This document shows positions 1 to 5,670 of a DNA stretch of 7,585 bases, piece after piece. The DNA is from Candidatus Hodarchaeota archaeon. Its GTDB lineage: Archaea; Asgardarchaeota; Heimdallarchaeia; Hodarchaeales; Hodarchaeaceae. Under the pieces are notes generated by a model. That model saw nothing but the letters and a program-made list of their open reading frames with translations. It did no database searches and had not been told where the DNA came from. The stretch is taken from NCBI GenBank assembly GCA_016839665.1, contig JAEOTU010000119.1, forward strand, positions 1 to 7,585. The letters run 5' to 3'. Positions within the stretch are counted from its first letter, which is position 1. Every line of letters starts with the position of its first letter. The translations under genes and the position numbers were made by a program.

Positions 1-141
1 AGGAATCAGACACCCCGTGTTGAAGCGCGACCTAGAAAAGGTCTGACACCAAGTTTACGGAATAAACGTAATTTTATCAAACGAATAGAAAGAGGATTAC
101 CAGTCGGCCAACCCGAATACCGACGTGATAGTCGTAGATAG
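1..141 (+). CDS. C-terminal fragment of an unidentified arginine-rich protein
   Basis: Reading frame 1 is open from the first base for 46 codons and ends at TAG 139-141; the other two plus frames close early. The residues are strongly basic (about a third Arg or Lys) with scattered prolines and end in RRDSRR. This could be a nucleic-acid-binding or ribosome-associated tail, but no family is recognised. The stretch is less AT-rich than the spacer that follows, which supports coding. The gene starts outside the window and is convergent with the zinc-ribbon gene. It may also be chance open frame; confidence is moderate. Confidence 0.5.
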   Translation, partial: RNQTPRVEARPRKGLTPSLRNKRNFIKRIERGLPVGQPEYRRDSRR

Positions 142-163
142 AATTAAATTGAATTTTCTTTTA

Positions 164-388
164 TCATTTTGATCGTAAACGTTGGCCACAACGCTCGCAA
201 AATTTTGCATCAAGTATTAACTCTGAACCGCATTTGCGGCAATAACGTTTTGATCCTGTTTGTTTTACTTTTTGGTCTTCTTCAAATTTACGCCATGCTG
301 ATTTATGAGGATCTACACCTTTTTTCTCTGCAAATTCGAACCAAAATGATTTTTTATCTTTTTTCCGATTTGGGGGAGAGCTATTCAC
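164..388 (-). CDS. Small zinc-ribbon protein (74 aa)
   Basis: A short basic N-terminal region (residues 1-48, rich in Lys and Arg, with aromatic motif FWFEF at 15-19) precedes a C-terminal zinc ribbon. The ribbon has two CxxC knuckles, C50-RK-C53 and C64-ER-C67, separated by ten residues, each followed by glycine. This is the compact treble-clef/zinc-ribbon pattern common in archaeal small proteins that bind nucleic acids or act as protein-interaction modules. The start is GTG at 388, because an in-frame stop lies four codons upstream and no internal ATG is available. No clear Shine-Dalgarno sequence sits directly before it. The gene stands alone, convergent with the fragment at 1-141. Specific function is unknown; a zinc-binding role is well supported by the four cysteines. 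Confidence 0.75.
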   Translation of the reverse strand: MNSSPPNRKKDKKSFWFEFAEKKGVDPHKSAWRKFEEDQKVKQTGSKRYCRKCGSELILDAKFCERCGQRLRSK

Positions 389-622
389 TTCTTCTATTTA
401 GTTCACCACACGTATTTTCCGTTCGAGTAAATAAACTCCTATCTAGTTAAAAAATCTTGCCATAACAGAACTAAAGAATCTTACTTGATGGCTAAAAAAT
501 TAAAGAATGATAACATAATGCTCCTTTTTTGCCTCTCAGGTGATATATTTGTGTAACATCTCTATTTGAACGATTATAGGCTTATATCCTCTTCTAAGAT
601 GAAATAAATTTAAAAGAAAGAA

Positions 623-720
623 TGGTAGCGGCCGGAGGATTTGAACCATCCGATCTCGGGGTTTCTCAAGATAGAACTCTTTATGAGCCCCGCGGGATAA
701 CCTAGCTACCCTAGGCCGCT
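623..720 (-). tRNA. Initiator tRNA-Met (CAU), intron-containing, CCA encoded
   Basis: On the minus strand the acceptor stem AGCGGCC pairs perfectly with GGCCGCT (627-633 with 714-720). Discriminator A and an encoded CCA follow at 626-623. The A1:U72 pair and the run of G:C pairs in the anticodon stem (CGGGG/CCCCG) around loop CTCATAA match archaeal initiator tRNA. The anticodon CAU lies at 685-683. A 19-nt intron (663-681) interrupts the gene between positions 37 and 38. The D arm GGG/CCC with AGCTAGGTTA loop, and the T-loop TTCAAAT, are present. An oddity is that the T-stem needs a bulged U (GGA-U-GG with CCTCC), or else contains two mismatches. A weak TATA-like AATAATAGTA lies at 741-750, and pyrimidine-rich sequence follows the 3' end. 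Confidence 0.93.
663..681 (-). other. 19-nt BHB intron at tRNA-iMet position 37/38
   Basis: The pre-tRNA folds into a textbook bulge-helix-bulge. Anticodon-loop bases CUCA pair with UGAG in the intron (4-bp central helix). This helix is flanked by 3-nt bulges UAA and AAA, and a 3-bp AGA/UCU intron stem closes a 6-nt loop. Cleavage after the second base of each bulge leaves the mature loop CUCAUAA. The tRNA splicing endonuclease and RtcB-type ligase would process it. The position is the canonical one, directly 3' of the anticodon. Confidence 0.88.
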
Positions 721-831
721 AAGTCGTTCATACCAGTTGATACTATTATTGAAGTTCTCTAATTAAGAATAAATTCTTATCTGATATAATCGATTATATA
801 ATGTGTATTATTAGGTTAGGTCTTCACAGTT

Positions 832-933
832 TTAAACCTTTCCCCTTCTGGGTCTATTAAAAGCATAGATTGCTTCCGAATAACAATATTACTTCTTAAC
901 ATTAAAATCAAAGGTTTAAGGGTCTCTTAAAAG
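832..933. repeat. Nested short inverted and direct repeats
   Basis: TTAAACCTTT (832-841) is the exact reverse complement of AAAGGTTTAA (910-919). Just inside the first arm and just after the second, GGGTCTATTAAAAG (850-863) recurs as GGGTCTCTTAAAAG (920-933), with 13 of 14 bases identical and a 70-bp offset. The long arm spacing makes a simple hairpin weak. The arrangement could be binding sites, a degraded duplication or part of a small RNA. Function is not known. Confidence 0.45.
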
Positions 934-955
934 ATTGAAAAGAAAATGATTTAAG

Positions 956-972
956 AAAAAATTATCAAAAAA
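956..972 (-). terminator. Oligo-T terminator for the L44e unit
   Basis: Read on the minus strand, two T6 tracts (967-972, then 956-961) occur within 17 bases, roughly 70-90 bp past the stop codon of the winged-helix gene. Archaeal RNA polymerase terminates at such T-runs without needing a hairpin. They would end the L44e-winged-helix transcript before the tRNA gene. Confidence 0.45.
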
Positions 973-1043
973 TACCAATTTGCCTAGGACATTACCTCCA
1001 ATAGACAACAGATCAGATAAAAGAGTATAAAAGCACTTAACAA

Positions 1044-1418
1044 TTATTCAAAGAAAAATGCTTTGAATTCTGTATCTTCCTGAAGTAATTCTGTTACCTG
1101 CAATCCAAGAGGAGTCAATTGCCAACCTTGTTCTCCCCTCTCAACTAATCCAAGCTCTAATAGGGATCTACTGTACTTTCCTGTCCGAATATGACTTCTA
1201 ATAGTATCTAATCCCACACCAATTATCTTACTAAGCCGTTTATAGCCAACGGAATCCCGATACAGCTCAATTAATATTCGTTTTTTTGTTCTCCCAAGTC
1301 TTTCCATTAACTCAGAGGGATCAGATGTCATTCCTTCTTGAGGAGTTTTTATCTGACTAGAATCCTCGATGTCCCTAGAGTTAGAATTAGCTAAATCCTG
1401 AGATTCTTTCTCTGCCAT
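1044..1418 (-). CDS. Winged helix-turn-helix protein, second gene of the L44e unit
   Basis: This 124-residue protein has a disordered acidic/polar N-terminus (about 1-40) followed by a compact winged-helix fold. Residues 43-55 (TKKRILIELYRDS) form helix 1. GYKRLSKIIG (59-67) and LDTIRSHIRTG (70-80) give the helix-turn-helix, with the second as recognition helix. LLELGLVERGEQGWQLTPLGLQV (86-108) is the last helix plus wing, a pattern typical of archaeal ArsR/MarR-like regulators. It may be a DNA-binding regulator, but the fold also occurs in RNA- and ribosome-associated proteins. The ATG start is supported by GAGGGA 7 nt upstream (1426-1431). It lies 52 bp after L44e on the same strand with no clear promoter between, so co-transcription is likely. 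The target is unknown. Confidence 0.82.
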   Translation of the reverse strand: MAEKESQDLANSNSRDIEDSSQIKTPQEGMTSDPSELMERLGRTKKRILIELYRDSVGYKRLSKIIGVGLDTIRSHIRTGKYSRSLLELGLVERGEQGWQLTPLGLQVTELLQEDTEFKAFFFE

Positions 1419-1470
1419 TTTATATTCCCTCGATAGATGTGTTTAAGGTAGCCAACTAACACATTCGCTG

Positions 1471-1773
1471 TTAAATTCGTTTGATTTCAGTTCTTTTAGC
1501 CCTCGGCCTACTACGAATCCATTTCTTTCCGCATTGTGAACACGTAATGCGAAGATCAACCTTTTTAGTGGTTTTTGAGGTCATGTTCCGAGCAGCGATC
1601 GGACGACGTGAATATCGTCCATGATTTCCAATACGGCTTGTCCACCGTGCTGATCTCCGACTACCCTGATTCATTCCTCCACCTCTCTGCTTGGCTTTTT
1701 CGATTTTAACCTCTTGATCGGTGTGTGTATTACACTGTGGACAGAATGTTCGCATTTTAGCAGGAATTTTCAT
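1471..1773 (-). CDS. rpl44e: 50S ribosomal protein L44e (eL42)
   Basis: This is a structural protein of the large ribosomal subunit near the E site, shared by archaea and eukaryotes. The N-terminus MKIPAKMRTFCPQC is typical of the family. Zinc ligands are C11 and C14 (CPQC) and C78 and C81 (CSQC). The family signature TKKVDLRITC covers residues 69-78. The body is rich in Arg, Lys and Gly, as expected for an rRNA-binding protein. At 100 residues it is slightly longer than the usual 92-95. The ATG at 1773 gives the family N-terminus, has GGAG at 1784-1787 upstream, and lies 30-40 bp after a strong TATA box. In many archaea L44e is followed by S27e; here a winged-helix gene takes that place. Confidence 0.96.
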   Translation of the reverse strand: MKIPAKMRTFCPQCNTHTDQEVKIEKAKQRGGGMNQGSRRSARWTSRIGNHGRYSRRPIAARNMTSKTTKKVDLRITCSQCGKKWIRSRPRAKRTEIKRI

Positions 1774-1787
1774 CCTAGAGTAACTCC

Positions 1788-1806
1788 ATTCCGAATAACC
1801 CGGAAT
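1788..1806. repeat. Small inverted repeat in the L44e promoter/leader
   Basis: ATTCCG (1788-1793) and CGGAAT (1801-1806) form a perfect 6-bp inverted repeat around a 7-base centre. It lies between the TATA box and the L44e start codon, across the expected transcription start. It could act as an operator; as RNA it would be only a small hairpin. It may be chance. Confidence 0.35.
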
Positions 1807-1816
1807 ATATATTTCA
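1804..1816 (-). promoter_or_regulatory. TATA-type promoter of L44e
   Basis: The minus strand reads GAAATATATAT here, preceded by A/T-rich bases suitable as a BRE. The box centre is about 37 bp before the L44e ATG, so initiation about 25 bp downstream would give a leader of roughly ten bases. This is the best archaeal promoter match in the window. Confidence 0.6.
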
Positions 1817-2175
1817 TTGATTCGTAGCCAGTTATTAACTCACTTCTGTAATTGGGTTAAAAATTAAATGTTTTAATGTAATAGACAACTTTGACTATAT
1901 CTAATATCCAAAATATCGTACGTCCTATTCTCAAATTATCTTTAATTTAGTGTAATCAACTTTTTATAATAGTTCATTGCCTTTATGATTAAATGGACTT
2001 TCATATGATGCATTTTTTCAACGTTTTCTTTGTTATTAGATTTTTTCCATTTGGTACGCAATAAAGAGGAGGAAAAAACGAAATATTCCTTGTGATAACG
2101 CACTATAATCGAAGATCATCATGATTAAGCGATACTTCTAAAAACTCCTTATTAGATTCCTTTCAATGACGAATA

Positions 2176-3363
2176 TTGCGATTGGATCCAAAATACAAAT
2201 CGATTATTGAAATAGCAGTGCTTCTAGGAACCGCAGTCGTGATGGCAGTTGCTGTTTCCGTTGGAATAAATTTTCTTCTGGGTTCACCTAAACATCCGAC
2301 AGTAGCAGTTACTACAACCAGTATGCTCCCCATCTATAATGGTTTTGAAGAAAGTAACAGTATTCAACCCTTTCAAGGTGATATCCTCCTAGTGAAAAAA
2401 GTCCCAATAGAATCAATAGACCTCGGGGACGTCATCATATTCGATACACCTAGCATCTCTGATCCTGTTGTCCATCGTGTTGTGGCAAAATGGTTCCAAG
2501 ATGGAATGTATTTCTTTAAGACGAATGGAGATAATAACCACAATCCTGATCGTTGGGTCGTTTCAGGAGACAGTGTTCACGGGGTTGTGGTTATGCGTAT
2601 CCCACATGTTGGTTGGTTCTTGCTAGTAGTTCAAACAACTGTTGGCCGATTAATTGTTTTACTTCTTGCTGTTCTCGTTCTTTTTATTGGTGGAGATTCA
2701 GAGGAGGATGAAAAAGAAGAGGAAAAAAAAGAAGAAGGTTTTTCTACAAGCGAAGAGAAAACAAATCCTAGCAATCAAAAAACTTTAATGGCCAAAGCGT
2801 CCAGTATTAGGAATAGAAGTGTAAAATTAGTTCAAGAACGAAGTAATGTCTATATTGTGCTTGGCTTCATCATTATTGCATTATTCTTAGGAAGTAATTT
2901 ACTTAGCGCTGTAATATCCTCCCCTTCAGCTAAACTTTACTCTATTGGTGACGAACTTAGAACTCAAAACCTTTTAGAATCACCACCTGAATCTCCATAC
3001 TCTCTCTCCTTACCTACCATTCAAAGAGATTACTATTATTGGTACCAAACAAGTAATAGCACCGAGGAAACATATTTCTTTCCCATTCAAATCGAGATCT
3101 CCTCTGGAGGCCTTTTCAACAATATAGATAGAATAGAAATCCTTGCTAACGAAACTCATGCTAACGGTACCAAAGGATTATATCGGTGGACTATTGCCTA
3201 TAACTTTTTTGACACTCGCTATTTCGAAGGGGGGATAGTTCTTTTTGTTGCTAGTGAGGGACCATTTACCGTTATGATTTCTCTGACTGTATATTCGCGC
3301 GGATTACTCAAATCCTCTCCAAAATCATTTAATTTCCCCCTGTTATTAAGTGCTCTTCATTAA
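2176..3363 (+). CDS. Sec11-type signal peptidase I with extra TM helix and C-terminal ectodomain
   Basis: This membrane protease cleaves N-terminal signal peptides from exported proteins. TM1 (about 10-36) is followed by TTTSMLP with catalytic Ser49, PVVHRV with His100 (the ER/archaeal type uses His, not the bacterial Lys), and NGDNNHNPD with Asp119 and Asp125. The six-residue Asp spacing matches that recalled for archaeal Sec11. GDSVHGVVVMRIPHVGW (131-147) is the last peptidase box, and TM2 spans 147-172. A highly charged Glu/Lys linker (174-224), a third TM (225-249) and a roughly 145-residue domain follow. Three N-glycosylation sequons (N294, N325, N330) lie in that domain, which topology puts outside the cell. 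Usual archaeal enzymes are about 140-220 residues; this one has 395. The start is TTG 2176 (stop at 2167 in frame); TTG 2182 is also possible. It is followed 18 bp later by the GPN GTPase. Confidence 0.88.
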   Translation: MRLDPKYKSIIEIAVLLGTAVVMAVAVSVGINFLLGSPKHPTVAVTTTSMLPIYNGFEESNSIQPFQGDILLVKKVPIESIDLGDVIIFDTPSISDPVVHRVVAKWFQDGMYFFKTNGDNNHNPDRWVVSGDSVHGVVVMRIPHVGWFLLVVQTTVGRLIVLLLAVLVLFIGGDSEEDEKEEEKKEEGFSTSEEKTNPSNQKTLMAKASSIRNRSVKLVQERSNVYIVLGFIIIALFLGSNLLSAVISSPSAKLYSIGDELRTQNLLESPPESPYSLSLPTIQRDYYYWYQTSNSTEETYFFPIQIEISSGGLFNNIDRIEILANETHANGTKGLYRWTIAYNFFDTRYFEGGIVLFVASEGPFTVMISLTVYSRGLLKSSPKSFNFPLLLSALH

Positions 3364-3381
3364 TACTCTAAGATGAGATGA

Positions 3382-4137
3382 ATGACCAATATTTGCTATT
3401 TAGTTGGGACTGCTGGTTCAGGGAAAACTATGCTTACCTCAGCTCTTCAACGATATTTAACTAGTAAAGGAGCTTCCCTTACAATCGTGAATCTCGACCC
3501 AGCAGTACAACATGTACCATATCAAGCGGATGTAGATATTCGTGATTATATTGATTATGATCGAATAGTTGATGAATACCAGCTAGGTCCGAACGGTGCC
3601 ATGATTATGGCAGCTGATTTAATTGCAGATTATATCACTGAAATTCGTGAAGACATTGAAGAACTAGGGGAAAGGTCTGCAGTTGTGTTAGTAGATACTC
3701 CAGGCCAAATTGAACTTTTCGCGTATCGTAATTTCAGTTTAAGAATTACTGAGAGTTTTCCAAGTGACACATCACTTCTGGCTTTTTTATTTGATTCTGT
3801 CTTGGTTTCCGATATTGCAGGATTTCTCTCCATTAGTTTATTAGCATCTTCTGTCCAAATACGTTTAAATCTTCCAATGACTCACGTTATGACAAAAATC
3901 GATCTTCTGAAACCTGATCAGATTGAAACTGCTTTAACATGGCGAGAAAATCCATATGACGCTATAGAAGAACTTTCTGGTATGGCGCGGGAGTTTTCTC
4001 TTCAAACAGGCCAGCTGGTTGAAGTAATGAGTGAAATTCCTTTACTTCCAGTTAGTGCCTTGACAGGAGAAGGATTAGAACTACTGGGTGCCCAGATTAG
4101 TCGTTCTTTTGTTGCAGGTGAAGATTGGTTGATCTAG
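3382..4137 (+). CDS. GPN-loop GTPase (Gpn/XAB1 family)
   Basis: A 251-residue P-loop GTPase, the normal length for archaeal GPN proteins. Motifs in order are: G1 GTAGSGKT (9-16); NLDPAV (37-42), the G2 region; the diagnostic GPN triplet G69-P70-N71, whose loop in homodimers inserts into the partner's active site; G3 DTPGQIELF (105-113); G4 TKID (171-174); and G5 VSALTGEG (224-231). Eukaryotic Gpn1-3 assist RNA polymerase II assembly and nuclear import. Archaea usually have one homodimeric member whose role is not firmly known, with polymerase assembly the usual guess. The ATG follows GAGATGA directly and starts 18 bp after the signal peptidase stop, so the two genes probably share a transcript. 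No defects are seen. Confidence 0.96.
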   Translation: MTNICYLVGTAGSGKTMLTSALQRYLTSKGASLTIVNLDPAVQHVPYQADVDIRDYIDYDRIVDEYQLGPNGAMIMAADLIADYITEIREDIEELGERSAVVLVDTPGQIELFAYRNFSLRITESFPSDTSLLAFLFDSVLVSDIAGFLSISLLASSVQIRLNLPMTHVMTKIDLLKPDQIETALTWRENPYDAIEELSGMAREFSLQTGQLVEVMSEIPLLPVSALTGEGLELLGAQISRSFVAGEDWLI

Positions 4138-4183
4138 AATTTAGTACCAAGAGATTATTAACTAAAGAAGTCTTGCAATTAAA

Positions 4184-4612
4184 TTATACCAAAAAAAAGG
4201 TTGACATTAGCATCCACATTAGGGAGGAAACAACGATGAATAATACAGTTAAGGTAAATGTTCCAGAAAGCCAAAGTCTTTTTTGATCGATTTGATCTTC
4301 TGTAATGTGTAGGATAAATCTAACGAAAAATACACAGATAAGTAACCCAAGAATAAGAATTATGAACCAAATAGGTAATAGTAGTAATATTCTTTCACTT
4401 GCGGATACCCCTGGGAACATATAAATAAGGCCTGCAATAAGTCCGGTTCCAATACCGAAACAAACCTTAGTATAATACATTTTTGTATTAGGAGAGAGCC
4501 CTGTAGGTTTTGTAGCGGTTGATTCGGTTTCTAGTTGTAAAGCAGAATCATCGGTGACACGTTTAATACGTCGAATCTTACGCTGACTAATATGCCTTCT
4601 TTCTCTACTCAT
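4184..4612 (-). CDS. Three-helix membrane protein, EMC6-like
   Basis: A 142-residue protein with a strongly basic, presumably cytosolic N-terminus (RERRHISQRKIRRIKR, 3-18) and a polar tail to about residue 44. Hydrophobic segments follow at about 48-66, 75-100 and 113-138. The first begins KVCFGIGTGLIAGLIY and the last follows the hydrophilic loop TEDQIDQKRLWLSG. This layout (basic tail, three short TMs, Gly-rich TM1, RLWLSGTFT entry into TM3) resembles EMC6/Rab5-interacting proteins, subunits of the ER membrane-protein insertase complex that have archaeal relatives. The resemblance is judged by eye and is not proof. ATG 4612 is preferred over the upstream TTG at 4618 because AAGGAT lies 5 nt before it (4618-4623). 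It converges with the GPN gene across 46 bp. Confidence 0.7.
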   Translation of the reverse strand: MSRERRHISQRKIRRIKRVTDDSALQLETESTATKPTGLSPNTKMYYTKVCFGIGTGLIAGLIYMFPGVSASERILLLLPIWFIILILGLLICVFFVRFILHITEDQIDQKRLWLSGTFTLTVLFIVVSSLMWMLMSTFFLV

Positions 4613-4715
4613 TTTCAATCCTTGTCTCGTCGTTCTTTACTCGATCTCAATGAAGATTCGGGCTTTTCTTATGTGACCTCTTTAACATTCTTTTTGTATT
4701 TTAATAATAATCCTT

Positions 4716-4736
4716 TTTGGTTTCAAGGGAACCAAA
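4716..4736. repeat. Perfect-stem hairpin with AAG triloop
   Basis: TTTGGTTTC pairs with GGAACCAAA around the loop AAG. The 9-bp stem includes one T/G pair and an uninterrupted 7-bp outer core. It lies about 105 bp upstream of the EMC6-like start and over 300 bp upstream of AMMECR1. There is no T-run directly after it on the plus strand, so it is not a classical bacterial-style terminator. It may be an operator or an RNA structure. Confidence 0.5.
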
Positions 4737-5016
4737 TCAGCTTTTCATGGCCTTTTTCACTATTCTGACCAAGACTAAGAGGCTATTTTTCATCATTTTC
4801 TAGTTTATATCCAGCTATCAGTCAAATTAGAGACTTCAAACATGAAATAATCAATTTTTCAGAGTATACGTAAGATTAATAATCGATTTCCTTATCCTCA
4901 ACTGAACAAAAAAGTAAAAAATTTATTAATAATAGCAATAGATTCCAAAAAAATCATTAAACTTGTGTCATGTCAGGTTAGTTTAGCTATCATTCCTAAA
5001 TATTTCAATACAACAA

Positions 5017-5025
5017 CATATTTAG
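5017..5025 (+). promoter_or_regulatory. Possible TATA box of AMMECR1
   Basis: CATATTTAG is centred about 34 bp before ATG 5055. That is close to the TATA-to-ATG spacing seen for L44e (about 37) and the Mak16-like gene (about 41). It would place transcription initiation near 5046 and so excludes the longer N-terminal readings. The match to consensus is moderate. Confidence 0.35.
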
Positions 5026-5054
5026 TTATGAATTCAGTAGAAAGGATGCATAAT

Positions 5055-5666
5055 ATGTATTCTGGGGAATTTCTTGTCAAATTAGCTCGTCGAACTATAG
5101 AGACTTACCTCAAAGATAATAAAAAGATTGGAATTCCAAACGATGCGCCCAAGGATCTTTTCGATCATTCTGGTGTATTTGTAACTCTTCATCGCATCAT
5201 TCAAGGGAAAGAACCAAACTTAAGAGGATGTATAGGGCGAATTGAAAGCCCACAAAGCACACTTATTCAATCAACCATTGATTCAGCAATTGATGCTGCA
5301 ATCCATGACCCTCGGTTTCCTCCAGTTACTTATGATGAAATGGAAAATATCACTGTTGAGATCACCATACTAACTGTTCCCGAGGTAATCAAAGTCACAG
5401 ATCCTCAAGAATATTTTGATTTAATAGAAATTGGAAAACATGGATTAATTGCAGAACGAGGGCCTTATCAACGAGGGCTTCTACTACCCCAGGTTCCAGT
5501 TGAACAAAAGTGGACCCTCTCTACTTACCTTGATTATATCTGTGTGAAAGCAGGCTTACCCACTCAAGCATGGAAAGATTTAAGCACTAAGATCTCACGA
5601 TTTGAGGGTTATTTATTTTCAGAAAAAAGTCCAAACGGTGGAATTGAACAAAGGAATATTAAATAA
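5055..5666 (+). CDS. AMMECR1 family protein
   Basis: This cytosolic protein belongs to a family conserved from archaea to humans whose biochemical role is unsettled. The family hallmark LRGCIG is at 56-61, with its nearly invariant cysteine. Other conserved blocks are GEFLVKLARRTIETYL (4-19), SGVFVTL (39-45), DPRFPP (85-90), VEITILTVPE (101-110), GLIAERG (130-136) and GLLLPQVPVE (141-150). At 203 residues it matches the family length. Start choice: the frame is open back to GTG 4965 with ATGs at 5028, 5046 and 5055. ATG 5055 has GAAAGGAT about 7 nt upstream, places the conserved GEFLVKLAR block at the N-terminus as in archaeal relatives, and fits a nearby TATA box; 5046 or 5028 remain possible. 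It is a single gene whose stop lies 4 bp from that of the convergent ThiI-like gene. In many archaea AMMECR1 pairs with MEMO and radical-SAM partners; none is seen here. Confidence 0.93.
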   Translation: MYSGEFLVKLARRTIETYLKDNKKIGIPNDAPKDLFDHSGVFVTLHRIIQGKEPNLRGCIGRIESPQSTLIQSTIDSAIDAAIHDPRFPPVTYDEMENITVEITILTVPEVIKVTDPQEYFDLIEIGKHGLIAERGPYQRGLLLPQVPVEQKWTLSTYLDYICVKAGLPTQAWKDLSTKISRFEGYLFSEKSPNGGIEQRNIK

Positions 5667-5670
5667 TTGA

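Larger units (their letters stand above)
721..1043. other. Intergenic stretch, no gene seen
   Basis: This is AT-rich non-coding sequence between the initiator tRNA and the winged-helix gene, both on the minus strand. It holds the presumed tRNA promoter (weak TATA-like box near 741-750, about 25 bp before the tRNA), a set of short inverted and direct repeats at 832-933, and oligo-T tracts at 956-972 in the minus sense. No convincing reading frame or tRNA was found on either strand. Confidence 0.55.
1774..2175. other. 402-bp divergent spacer between L44e and the signal peptidase
   Basis: This AT-rich region serves promoters on both sides. The L44e TATA box and inverted repeat lie at its left end. 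At the right, CTTCTAAAAACTC (about 2135-2147) is a possible weak TATA element for the signal peptidase, with a short leader. An isolated purine-rich AGAGGAGG at 2065-2072 looks like a Shine-Dalgarno sequence but is followed by no open frame longer than about ten codons. No tRNA or protein gene was found. Confidence 0.5.
4613..5054. other. 442-bp divergent spacer
   Basis: This AT-rich region lies between the EMC6-like and AMMECR1 genes. It contains a 9-bp hairpin (4716-4736), an A/T-rich TATA-like stretch at about 4919-4932, and a second TATA-like site at 5017-5025. The AMMECR1 frame stays open upstream to a GTG at 4965, but residues encoded before 5055 do not resemble the family. No other gene or tRNA was found. 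Confidence 0.5.

Noticed and set aside
169..450. Plus-strand open frame of 93 codons over the zinc-ribbon gene
   Set aside because: It is the complement of the zinc-ribbon gene extended into spacer; composition is Leu/Phe-rich with no domain, while the minus frame has a clear double CxxC motif.
2166..2210. ATG at 2166 as start of the signal peptidase
   Set aside because: It is in another frame and stops after 14 codons; the peptidase frame has a stop at 2167-2169, so TTG 2176 is the earliest usable start.
3630..3833. Minus-strand open frame inside the GPN GTPase gene
   Set aside because: It lies wholly antisense to strongly conserved GTPase motifs and shows no family features.
4965..5054. 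N-terminal extension of AMMECR1 from GTG 4965
   Set aside because: The 30 extra residues do not resemble the family, whose conserved block begins at GEFLVKLAR; a ribosome-binding sequence and a TATA-like box both favour 5055.
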